Shown here piece after piece: positions 46,464 through 53,443 of a DNA stretch of 53,443 bases (its first letter is position 1; the number at the start of each line of letters is the position of its first letter). Made by a program: the position numbers and the translations under genes. Origin of the DNA: Bermanella sp. GTDB lineage: Bacteria; Pseudomonadota; Gammaproteobacteria; Pseudomonadales; Oceanobacteraceae. The notes under the pieces were generated by a model. The model made no database searches. It worked only from the letters and a program-made list of their open reading frames with translations, and was not told the DNA's origin. The stretch is taken from assembly GCA_002683575.1 (NCBI GenBank), contig NYTP01000116.1, positions 1-53,443 on the forward strand, written 5' to 3'.

Positions 46464-47267
46464 ATGGTAATGCAGCACACGAACAAAGAAATCAACTACA
46501 GGGCCCTTCGGCTTATCGTGGGTATAATCGCCGTGAGTATTGCGACCTTTACGTCGATATTGTTCGCTATCCATGCTGGGAAGTCAATTATTCCAACAAG
46601 TATTAGCGTCACTTACCACCTAGGTGCTAGGGATTTTTTTGTCGGCTCTATGTTTGCTGTAGGAGCGTTTTTAATTGCCTACAATGGTTTTGATAGGATT
46701 GAAAAAGTACTAGCAAAGTTTGCAGGTGTATTCGCAATTCTTGTTGCCATTTTTCCAACGACAGTTAATCTTAACTGGATCTCCGCCGAAGGCATTCTGT
46801 TTGATACTGGCATATGTCAAATTTTATCTGTGGCTGAAGATACCGAATCACAATCAAAAACGACAAAATGCAACACAACAAACATGAAATTGGCACCATA
46901 CATTCATGGAGTAAGTGCGGTACTGTTGATATTCATTCTTTATTATTTTTGTCGAGGTTTTGCAAAGAGGGTGAAAGAAAAGCTTGAAAAGAGTCCTTTA
47001 ATGAAGAAATTGCGGGTCCGTTAATTTATCTATCGAGGCTGTTCAGCATCTATGGTCTTATCCGTTGTTGGACTAATTATTTCAATAATATGGTTCAATT
47101 CGCCAAGTAATACGGCTGTATTTTGGGTCGAGTTTGCGTGCCTCTGGGCATTCGGAATATCTTGGCTCGTAGCATCTAAACGTATCCCGCTGTTGAGTCA
47201 CAAAGCAAAGGAGGAAGATGAAGCTGACGAGGCTTTGGAAAGCAACGCCAAAAGCAATAATTCTTAA
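46464..47267 (+). pseudogene. DUF998-like multi-pass membrane protein split by an in-frame TAA
   Basis: The first 186 codons encode at least four membrane helices and the signature ISVTYHLGARDFFVGSMFAVGAFL. The TAA at 47022-47024 interrupts the frame after KKLRVR. The same frame continues with FIYRGCSASMVLSVVGLII and a further helix (FWVEFACLWAFGISWLV) to a stop at 47265-47267. From memory the intact family (about 230-260 residues) contains exactly this junction, so this is one gene with one nonsense codon. The 186-residue part may still be made. The downstream part has its own possible ATG at 47052 without a clear ribosome-binding site. Confidence 0.75.
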
Positions 47268-47882
47268 CCATGATGCAAGTGGCGGGGATGCACTCATGCA
47301 ATTCATTGAATCAAAAAAACTTGGTGGGTATGAATAGAGATATAAGTCGATGAGATTTTTATAGCTATTAATATTATGTTTATCGAGCGCCTTTGTAACG
47401 TATTAGTCATCAAACGTTTCATCAGCATTGGAAGGTCCAAAGTGGCGACTGACCTACCACAGATTTTTCATAACGGTAAGTGTTTATCAGTTTTCAGCCG
47501 ACTCGCGAAAGCGTTCTAAATCGAAAATCCTCAGCGGTATATTCTAGAGTAAGCTCGTCAACTTCGACATCAACCAACGAAGAAAGCAATGCGTAATCAA
47601 GTTCCTCGATTTTTTGCCTCCAACTATATCGTCATATTTTAGGACGTTGACGCCGATGCGATGTATTTCAGAGTTGCGTGAAATGATGTTGTATATTTTC
47701 ATTGCAATAACGGATTCCACAAAACGAAAATCACCGTAGGATGCCATCGAGTTTATGAATTTAGCTGAACGACTCCATTAATGGCGTATTTACTAAGCTA
47801 AATTCGAAGGCTACACACAGCGTTAGTTAGTGTTTAGCCTAAGCCGAATTTTAATTTAGCGCTCTCACGCGCCATTTTTCAT
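47268..47882. other. Gene-poor region before the element 2 right end
   Basis: No intact gene is visible in these 615 bp. It contains the frameshifted leftward remnant described at 47494-47747. Otherwise it holds non-coding AT-rich sequence leading into the end repeats. It looks like degraded cargo. Confidence 0.6.
47494..47747 (-). pseudogene. Small leftward gene with an apparent frameshift
   Basis: Read leftward from ATG 47747, the frame gives MASYGDFRFVESVIAMKIYN and on to KYDD. It then appears to shift near 47620 into a neighbouring frame, YSWRQKIEELDYALLSSLVD, that runs to a stop at 47494-47496. The combined product would be about 85 residues and mostly helical. The protein family is not recognised. 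The frameshift reading is inferred from the protein-like composition of both halves. Confidence 0.4.
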
Positions 47883-48022
47883 ATTCACAAATTTAATTGT
47901 TTTTGATGTGGCAAAAAGAGTTTTGAGAAAGATAGATATTCACAAATTTAATTGTATTTTGACTAAGCGTAACACTATGATTTACATAGGCTGCTATTCA
48001 CAGTTTTAATTGTTTTTCTCCA
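47883..48022 (+). repeat. Element 2 distal end with three TnsB-type sites
   Basis: Inverted end repeats lie at 47883-47900 and 47938-47955 (both ATTCACAAATTTAATTGT) and at 47996-48013 (ATTCACAGTTTTAATTGT). They are 55 and 58 bp apart, followed by the terminus TTTCTCCA at 48022. This wide spacing is a left-type Tn7 end. Confidence 0.88.
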
Positions 48023-48027
48023 AATGA
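48023..48027. repeat. Target-site duplication AATGA, right copy (element 2)
   Basis: AATGA directly follows the element 2 terminus and matches 22862-22866 exactly. Confidence 0.9.
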
Positions 48028-48097
48028 TCAAAGTTATTATAGTTTGGGAATGAAATTATAGATTGGGAATCCAATCGCTATTCCCAAACTATAATTA
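48025..48097. mobile_element. Probable relic of a third Tn7-like element at the same site
   Basis: Two direct copies of ATTATAGTTTGGGAAT (48036-48051, and 48055-48070 with one mismatch) are followed by a perfect inverted copy at 48080-48095. Packed direct repeats starting about 10 bp inside a TG, right at the gcvP site, mirror the ends of elements 1 and 2 but with a different sequence. The inverted copy could be what remains of the other end after an internal deletion. TTGAA occurs just after it (48098-48102) and just before the TG in the rebuilt site (256-260). A simple long hairpin is the main alternative. Confidence 0.5.
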
Positions 48098-48100
48098 TTG

Positions 48101-48133
48101 AAAAGGGTGAGCTCTCGTGGCACACCCTTTTTT
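48101..48133 (+). terminator. Likely original gcvP terminator, now displaced
   Basis: The stem AAAAGGGTG (48101-48109) pairs with CACCCTTTT (48123-48131) and runs into a T tract. In a site without any element it would lie within about 10 bp of the gcvP stop, the normal place for its terminator. Confidence 0.7.
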
Positions 48134-48255
48134 ATTTTTCCAAGTATATAGAGTATCAATGCTTCAATTTCACGACGAAGTTTACAAAGATCATTTAGTA
48201 CAACTTACTTATTAGCAAGTTTGACCGTGCAAGTGATTGTCTTTGAACGTGATAA

Positions 48256-48345
48256 CACAGCTATAAGGATGTTGATAGTGGCGCGGAACTTCGTCATATT
48301 CAAGAAATGTCGAGTCATGTTTGTATCCTTATTACATATCTCTAG
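48256..48345 (+). pseudogene. Tyrosine recombinase (integrase) C-terminal relic
   Basis: The frame at 48256-48345 reads HSYKDVDSGAELRHIQEM, then SSH, ending at a TAG. It resembles the catalytic-box end of tyrosine recombinases (HSxATxLLxxGADLRxIQExLGH). The upstream catalytic part is missing and the following YTH segment is scrambled, so it is a decayed fragment. No other recognisable gene lies in 48134-48579, which is otherwise AT-rich with no evident signal. Confidence 0.5.
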
Positions 48346-48579
48346 ATGTATGTTGGCCGCAAGAAGTAACCTGAAGTATGAGAAGCGATTCACCCTTGGC
48401 TTAAGCTGGAAGTAGGTTGTTTTGACTATTTTAGTTTATGTATCTCACTACAATTTGGTTTACTATTTAACTTGTTGTTTAAATATACTTTTTTTATAAA
48501 TAGTGAGAATATCGGTTATAGGAGAAATTTTTTTGCTTTTTAATTAACGACTTACGGTTGATAAAATGGAGAATGAGTA

Positions 48580-51500
48580 TTGTTTAAAAAAATAGGGAAA
48601 TTGCTTAATTCACTTAAATATCAGATAGATAAAAATATTAATGAAACTATTTATAAAAATAAAGTATTTCTTCAAAGTAAGTGGAGCTTTTTTGAATACA
48701 ATATTCTACGTTGGTCACAACGGCACAACTATTACACTTTACTTACTGCTGTATTGGCGTGTTTATTAGTAATTAATTTAATCTGCTGGAAAGTTGAATT
48801 AACTCCATTAGTAATTAAGTTCTTCCCACATTGGACAAAACTTAACGACTGGCAAGGTGGTTTTCTTTCTGGGCAGTTAACTATTGTCGGTGTAGTCTAC
48901 CCCTTAGTCATAGGTTTAATTGGTGTCCTGTTTCAAAACAAATCAGCGAAGAAAACATTATTTCCAATTTATCAGATGTATTCCGGATTTATGTTTGCTG
49001 GCCTTAGTGGACTTTTCTTATCAATTTTTATTATTACAGGGTATTTCTTTAGTGCAACTATGGATGCCTCTACTTATCTTGCTATATGCGTTACAACTGC
49101 ACTATGGTTGATGTTTAATGTTTTGTTAACTAGCTGGTTTTTTACTTCTACACTCTTGATGTTGGATGAAAATAAACGAGATAGGTTGGTTGTTCGCTTC
49201 ACTATTCATGAATTGTGCGAAACAGATATTAGAAACCGAATACACGATCTTTTATTACAAAATTCAGTTTATAACCAAGCATTGGCAAACCCAGATAATG
49301 AGATCTTGAAGGTTAGTACCTATAAATTATCGGATGATAAATTTAATGAAATAACTAAATACTCTGAAGAGGAAATTTACGCTTCTAATGTTTACTTCTC
49401 TATCATAAATACGGTTATTCGCTACCACATTATAAAATTCAAAATACTTCTTTCGATAAGTGATAAAGCATGGGTAAAGTGGTTGGTTTCTAAGAAGGGC
49501 TTTAGTTGGATGTGTGTAGCTTCAAGCGTGAAACGGGAGCTCGTAGTTCAACCTGTCTGGACCAATAAAAGTAAGGCAAGACTAATAATAATCCGATATT
49601 CTGGTTTTGATATCGGTTGGATATCAAAGATATTATTAAAAGCGAGTTTCAGAACCAAAAGAGCAGACCAAGAGCATGATAGTAGTTTGACTACCATGAT
49701 GCTTGGCTTCGTTGGTTCAGCTAATGATGCTATTCGAGAAAAGAATGTTGGGGAGTTTAAAAATGCCATAAAAAACATTGTTAGGTGGCATGTTGAAATA
49801 GCCTCTGCGCTAAGCTTTTTAAATGATAATCGTAAAGAAGATAATTGGTTGTTGTTACCTACAGCTAGCTTTTTCAGTAGAAGTTATCTTGATGAAATCT
49901 TGACTGAATATTACCGACTCGCAAAGGCGTCTGTTGAGTTAATCCCAGAAAATATCGAGTTTTATGACGAAATAATTTATTTGCATAAACGAATTTTTCT
50001 AAAACGAGAGCGCATGGTTGAACGAGAGGGATTTTCATTAATCCAAGGTAGTTATTTTACGTGGTCATTATTAATGGAGTGGCGTTCATATAGTTCAATG
50101 TCATCAGATCTGCGCATCGCCAACAAGTATGAAGATGTACTCTTTGATTTTGTTGGTTCATGGGAATCTTGGTTGGATTATATTGAACCTAGAACTACTC
50201 GACTAAATGACATACAAAAATCGTTGCCGTTATTTATCAGCCATCTAGAGTTTACAGCGCATACTGTTATATCAGCACTAAGATTCAATAATATTGAAGC
50301 TGCTGGTTGGGGGATAGATATGCTAAATAATTGGTATGAAAAGCTATCTATTCGAGATCATGGACAAGGGTTAGAAGAATATAGATGGCACTCTGAACTC
50401 GTCACTCATGACATGTTGCTTAAAAATTCAGGAGAGAAAATTTGGATAACGGCATTGAATGACAGCGAATTCCATCTTCAGCCTGCTTTCAATATTGCTA
50501 TGAATAATGCCTCTTTTGATCTTCGAGTAATTACAGCTTGCTACGTGTTATTAAAGCCGGATTTAAATGGGAATGAACAAATAAAGCAGTATATTCAAGC
50601 GTTACTTTCATGCACATCAATTCATCCAACCGGCGCGCTTGGTGGCAGAGTTAAGTCAGTATCTAATGCTAGCTGTATCATTGGTGCTTATATTAGACAC
50701 AGAGATTACAGTAATTATGGCGAAGGGACTTATGGGGCATGGCTTTCAAAAGTTTTAGATTCTTTCGGAAAAGTTAATGAACAGCGAAGAGTTTCTGGGC
50801 GTATCTACTCAGGCTGGGGAAGAAATGACCCACATAGTATGAATAGAGCTTATGTAGAAATTGCAGTATCACTTTCGAATAATCAATGGCAGCTAGCAAA
50901 GAAATGGTACGATATTATTTTTTCTGAAGCTTTCCGGCACCAAGATAAAGAGTCATTTGTTCGCGATTTACAAGAGTGGATTAGGCTTTCTGAAGATATT
51001 GAAGAGCCAATTCTAACTAATAAAGATAATTTGACTACTAATGTAAGTAACTTTAAAAACTCTATTCAGCAAGTAATTGATAGAATTAATCAACAACAAA
51101 ATGAGATTGTTGCTGAGGCTGAAATTGACGAAGAGCTACTGACTAGATTTGGACTAACTTGCTCTCAGGCTATTTATGGGGATGAAAAAGATCCAGAGTT
51201 CCCAATAAATTTGTTCAATTCTGTAAGTTTTAACGGTAGTACTGATGAAAATAGCTTATTTAAAATTAACAGACAGAAGTATTCAAAAGAGAGAATAGCT
51301 AAAAATATTGACACGAATAGAGCGATCAATGAAGAAGATTGTTTGAAAGAATCTACTAAAGCTAATGTTAAAGTCAACATTTTAAGAAGAGTGCTATGGT
51401 ATAAAACTACTGATGAAAAAGTATACGCAAGCGCTGAAAACAATATTCTTGATTTGGCTGAATTAGCCAAAGATATAAATAATCCTGTTTTGTTTTCTGG

Positions 51501-51858
51501 AAATATGGATCTAGACCGTTTTCTCCGTGAAGCTCGATATAGGCAAGAGTTAGCCGATAAGTTTGATATTTCCTTCAATGACGGTTATGGCAGAAATTAC
51601 ATTTGTCATTTGGGTGATATAATTGTATTTAGCATTCGCTTCTCTGACGTGAATTTTAATTTACTTACGACTAAAGATTTATTTGAATCAGTTGCATTCG
51701 GCAAAGTGACTGATAGGCAGTTTGTTGAAGTTAAATATGAAGCTAGTGAAAATGATGAAAATGTTGGAGTTTTATCGTTAAATTACTGGATGAATATAAA
51801 ACTTGTAGAGGGCTTACCTTGTATAAAAACAGAAGTAAAAAACAAGAGTGAAGAATAA
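48580..51858 (+). CDS. Large membrane-anchored protein of unknown function
   Basis: This 1092-residue protein uses a TTG start at 48580 with GGAGA about 7 bases upstream; no suitable ATG lies near. Four membrane helices are visible at about residues 52-70, 100-118, 133-157 and 164-195. A cytosolic region of nearly 900 residues follows, mostly helical, with many Trp and Tyr. No ATPase, nuclease or protease motif was found. It stands alone, is AT-rich and lies between an integrase relic and a protease gene, so it may also be acquired. A large soluble region on a four-helix anchor would suit a sensor or envelope-linked defence protein, but nothing in the sequence proves that. Confidence 0.8.
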   Translation: MFKKIGKLLNSLKYQIDKNINETIYKNKVFLQSKWSFFEYNILRWSQRHNYYTLLTAVLACLLVINLICWKVELTPLVIKFFPHWTKLNDWQGGFLSGQLTIVGVVYPLVIGLIGVLFQNKSAKKTLFPIYQMYSGFMFAGLSGLFLSIFIITGYFFSATMDASTYLAICVTTALWLMFNVLLTSWFFTSTLLMLDENKRDRLVVRFTIHELCETDIRNRIHDLLLQNSVYNQALANPDNEILKVSTYKLSDDKFNEITKYSEEEIYASNVYFSIINTVIRYHIIKFKILLSISDKAWVKWLVSKKGFSWMCVASSVKRELVVQPVWTNKSKARLIIIRYSGFDIGWISKILLKASFRTKRADQEHDSSLTTMMLGFVGSANDAIREKNVGEFKNAIKNIVRWHVEIASALSFLNDNRKEDNWLLLPTASFFSRSYLDEILTEYYRLAKASVELIPENIEFYDEIIYLHKRIFLKRERMVEREGFSLIQGSYFTWSLLMEWRSYSSMSSDLRIANKYEDVLFDFVGSWESWLDYIEPRTTRLNDIQKSLPLFISHLEFTAHTVISALRFNNIEAAGWGIDMLNNWYEKLSIRDHGQGLEEYRWHSELVTHDMLLKNSGEKIWITALNDSEFHLQPAFNIAMNNASFDLRVITACYVLLKPDLNGNEQIKQYIQALLSCTSIHPTGALGGRVKSVSNASCIIGAYIRHRDYSNYGEGTYGAWLSKVLDSFGKVNEQRRVSGRIYSGWGRNDPHSMNRAYVEIAVSLSNNQWQLAKKWYDIIFSEAFRHQDKESFVRDLQEWIRLSEDIEEPILTNKDNLTTNVSNFKNSIQQVIDRINQQQNEIVAEAEIDEELLTRFGLTCSQAIYGDEKDPEFPINLFNSVSFNGSTDENSLFKINRQKYSKERIAKNIDTNRAINEEDCLKESTKANVKVNILRRVLWYKTTDEKVYASAENNILDLAELAKDINNPVLFSGNMDLDRFLREARYRQELADKFDISFNDGYGRNYICHLGDIIVFSIRFSDVNFNLLTTKDLFESVAFGKVTDRQFVEVKYEASENDENVGVLSLNYWMNIKLVEGLPCIKTEVKNKSEE

Positions 51859-52329
51859 GTATTTTGGCTATAAATCATATAGCTTGTAGGTGTTGAAGGT
51901 ACGTGGCGCATTTTAAATAAATGGTTCCTAGTTCGTACTAATTTATACGCAGGTGTGGTGGTAAAGTGACTTTGCTCACCCATTAGTAAACCAATAGGGA
52001 CACCCATTAGAAAATTCCGGTCAAGCAGGCAGCTGTGTTTTCTTGATCTTTTTACTCAAAAACCAAGTGTTCTTATTATTTAAACTCAATTTAAATATGA
52101 CTATGCACCTCGTAATAACGTCGATTGATGGGTGACCCTTTTATTTCTTTTACTTTGGTCTTTTGAGTTTACAAAACCTCACTAAATACGTCTATGTTAT
52201 TTATAAAGCCTAAGACTATTTTGCTAATTAAATAGTTGTTTAATGCTATCTCATTTAGGGTTAATATTAGGTACTACATAAAACAATAATAAAAGTAAGA
52301 AGCAACGTGCCCTTGCTTAAGAGGTATAC
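51859..52329. other. Intergenic region without recognised genes
   Basis: These 471 bp show no convincing gene. A 10-base direct repeat, CACCCATTAG, occurs twice near 51978 and 52001. I searched here by eye for the other end of the third element (ATTCCCAAACTATAAT-type repeats) and found none. Confidence 0.5.
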
Positions 52330-53076
52330 ATGGAAGATGCATTCATAGCCGTATTTGCAAATGCCGGCGTTATATTAATTTTAGCTTTAACATTAAAAGC
52401 ATTTAATAAAGTCGATATAAATATAGCGTGGTCTTTAATCTCATTAGGCATTTTTACGTGTTACGTTTTTGCTTTATTTAGAGGCGCCGAGGTTATTCCT
52501 TTAGATATATTTTTTGCTGATTTGTCTTGGAATTGGTCTGGCAAGATAGCTGTAATTATCCTGTGGGGAGGTGTAATCCTAGCCTTAGCGAAATATAAAC
52601 ATGGCTTTCGTATTGCTGATGCTGGTTTTACTTTCAAACAAAGTGAAGGCTCTTTAAAACCTGCTTTTATTGTTTTGTGCTTGTTTGTAATTCTCCAAGC
52701 CATTGTTTCATGGTTCTGGAGTGGAGAGCCTCGCTATGATTTAGAAACATTACTTTATCAAGCAACCATGCCAGGGTTTGACGAAGAACCGATGTTTAGA
52801 GGGGTCTTACTATTTTGTATTTCCTTGGCAATAGTATCTAAGCGATACAGTTTGGTAAGCGCGCCGATAAATATAGGTGGATTACTTTTAGTTTTATTAT
52901 TTGGCTTGGTGCACGGCGTTATGTTTAACGATGGCGAGTGGTATTTTTCGTTTACCTCTATTTTATTAACTGGAGGTTATGGCTTTATTTTACTGTGGCT
53001 AAGAGAGCGAACGGGAAGCTTGGTATTTCCAATTCTCGCCCATAATAGCGTTAACGTTGTTGGGCAATTAATTTAG
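52330..53076 (+). CDS. CPBP-family intramembrane metalloprotease
   Basis: This 248-residue polytopic inner-membrane protein has the full set of Rce1/CaaX-like (CPBP/Abi) motifs. These are EExxxR at 152-157 (EEPMFR), FxxxH at 191-195 (FGLVH) and HxxxN at 238-242 (HNSVN). At least six hydrophobic segments are visible. Family members process prenylated proteins in eukaryotes and are linked to peptide-toxin immunity or stress in bacteria, and the substrate here is unknown. The ATG follows GAGGTATAC. It stands alone and converges on the leftward gene at the right edge. Confidence 0.88.
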   Translation: MEDAFIAVFANAGVILILALTLKAFNKVDINIAWSLISLGIFTCYVFALFRGAEVIPLDIFFADLSWNWSGKIAVIILWGGVILALAKYKHGFRIADAGFTFKQSEGSLKPAFIVLCLFVILQAIVSWFWSGEPRYDLETLLYQATMPGFDEEPMFRGVLLFCISLAIVSKRYSLVSAPINIGGLLLVLLFGLVHGVMFNDGEWYFSFTSILLTGGYGFILLWLRERTGSLVFPILAHNSVNVVGQLI

Positions 53077-53190
53077 GGTGAGGTTAAAACGTTTAGTTGC
53101 GCTAGATATTCCAAAATCAGCAAGGTCAGGTTTTTCTTTTTGCCTTTCGTGATTAAGGAAAAGTGCAAAACTGCCCCAGTAACCCCATTT

Positions 53191-53216
53191 AAAAAAAGGG
53201 CAATAATATTGCCCTT
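53191..53216 (-). terminator. Terminator for the leftward edge gene
   Basis: The hairpin AAGGGCAATAATATTGCCCTT is followed on the minus strand by a run of Ts (As at 53191-53197 on the plus strand). It fits termination of the gene entering from the right edge. It may also slow the convergent CPBP transcript. Confidence 0.75.
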
Positions 53217-53294
53217 GTGTGTATGCGCTTAAACTTATTTTTATAAACTACAGCGCTACTAAGTTTTGCTCTAATCCTAATTTAAAGCCCTTCT

Positions 53295-53443
53295 TTAATC
53301 ATCAGGCCCTTTTAAGGTAAACACTAAATGTTTACGCATATCTTTTAAAATAACGCCTTTTTTAAGCATTGCGGCGCTTAAGCGCTTTTGCCATTTTAAT
53401 AAATCAGGCTCTGCGGCTGCTAAAGCTTGTTCGTTTTCAAACT
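53295..53443 (-). CDS. C-terminus of an unidentified leftward gene
   Basis: The last 48 codons run in from the right edge. They are charged and helical (EQALAAAEPDLLKWQKRL, then KKGVILKDMRKHLVFTLKG) and stop at 53295-53297. The start is outside the window and the fragment is too short to name. It is probably the first ordinary chromosomal gene to the right of the island. Confidence 0.65.
   Translation of the reverse strand, partial: FENEQALAAAEPDLLKWQKRLSAAMLKKGVILKDMRKHLVFTLKGPDD

Larger units (their letters stand above)
22867..48022 (+). mobile_element. Tn7-like transposon, element 2 (complete, 25.2 kb)
   Basis: The element begins TGGCGATCA and ends TTTTTCTCCA, flanked by the perfect 5-bp duplication AATGA. 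The end repeats form one family: ACAATTAAGTTTGTGAAC and variants, three packed at the left (22876-22932) and three inverted and spread at the right (47883-48013). Both outermost repeats start 9 bp from the terminus. It carries its own tnsA, tnsB, tnsC, tniQ and tnsD at 34603-41513. Cargo includes a second type I restriction system, McrBC, a DEDDh exonuclease fusion and a lipase-like cluster. The termini are TGG...CCA rather than the more usual TGT...ACA. The packed end faces gcvP, as in element 1. Confidence 0.92.

Noticed and set aside
263-48022. Possible CRISPR-associated transposon (CAST)
   Set aside because: The tnsABC plus two TniQ layout resembles some CASTs, but no Cas5/6/7/8, Cas12k or repeat-spacer array exists in either element.
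48036-48095. Simple long hairpin acting as a gcvP terminator
   Set aside because: The 16-bp inverted arms could pair, but a second direct copy sits in the loop, no T run follows, and a better terminator lies at 48101-48133. Kept as the alternative to the third-element reading.
48205-48415. Opposed open frames of 62 and 64 residues
   Set aside because: They are mutually antisense. The only recognisable similarity here is the integrase relic in a third frame at 48256-48345.
51976-52010. Direct repeat CACCCATTAG as a possible element end
   Set aside because: There are only two short copies, with no match to any end-repeat family here and no paired terminus found.

Overview
The window looks like an AT-rich marine gammaproteobacterium, most likely Pseudoalteromonas or a close relative. 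This rests on the C-terminus of glycine dehydrogenase (gcvP, 1-252) and general base composition. It cannot be proved from one partial housekeeping gene.

Most of the window is two complete Tn7-like transposons in direct tandem, immediately downstream of gcvP. Element 1 spans 263-22860 (22.6 kb) and is flanked by a perfect 5-bp duplication, GAATG (258-262 and 22861-22865). Element 2 spans 22867-48022 (25.2 kb) and is flanked by AATGA (22862-22866 and 48023-48027). The two duplications are the same target sequence offset by 1 bp. Removing both elements leaves gcvP stop, a few Ts, then TGAATGATCAAAG. Both elements therefore entered the same site, within about 10 bp of the gcvP stop codon, and the second arrival sits closest to gcvP. 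Just right of element 2 (48025-48097) is a third, different family of end-type repeats at the same place, probably the relic of an older element, followed by what looks like the original gcvP terminator.

Element 1: the left half is a leftward operon holding a type I restriction-modification system (hsdM, hsdS, hsdR) with a SIR2-domain gene and a 938-residue helical protein inserted between hsdS and hsdR, plus a YgjP-type metallopeptidase. Upstream of it are an Mrr-type nuclease and two small unknown genes. The right half is tnsA, tnsB, tnsC, a short tniQ and a long tniQ/tnsD, followed by two unrecognised overlapping genes and a small Cys/His-rich gene.

Element 2: the left half carries a second, unrelated type I system: a DUF4258-like gene, a degenerate methylase fused to a target-recognition domain, hsdM, a half-size hsdS and hsdR. 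McrB with an EVE-like N-terminus and McrC follow. Next comes a second tnsA-tnsB-tnsC-tniQ-tnsD operon, which ends in an unusual fusion of a HigA-like helix-turn-helix, a DEDDh exonuclease and a second HigA-like domain. After that come a periodic repeat array, two small genes, an IS3-family remnant and a lipase-like/secreted/membrane gene cluster whose membrane gene is split by an in-frame stop.

Right flank (48028-53443): a tyrosine-recombinase relic, a 1092-residue membrane-anchored unknown protein, a CPBP protease and the C-terminus of a leftward gene. No CRISPR array, cas gene, rRNA or tRNA was seen. The overall picture is a gcvP-downstream attachment hotspot where Tn7-like elements stack and deliver restriction and other defence genes.
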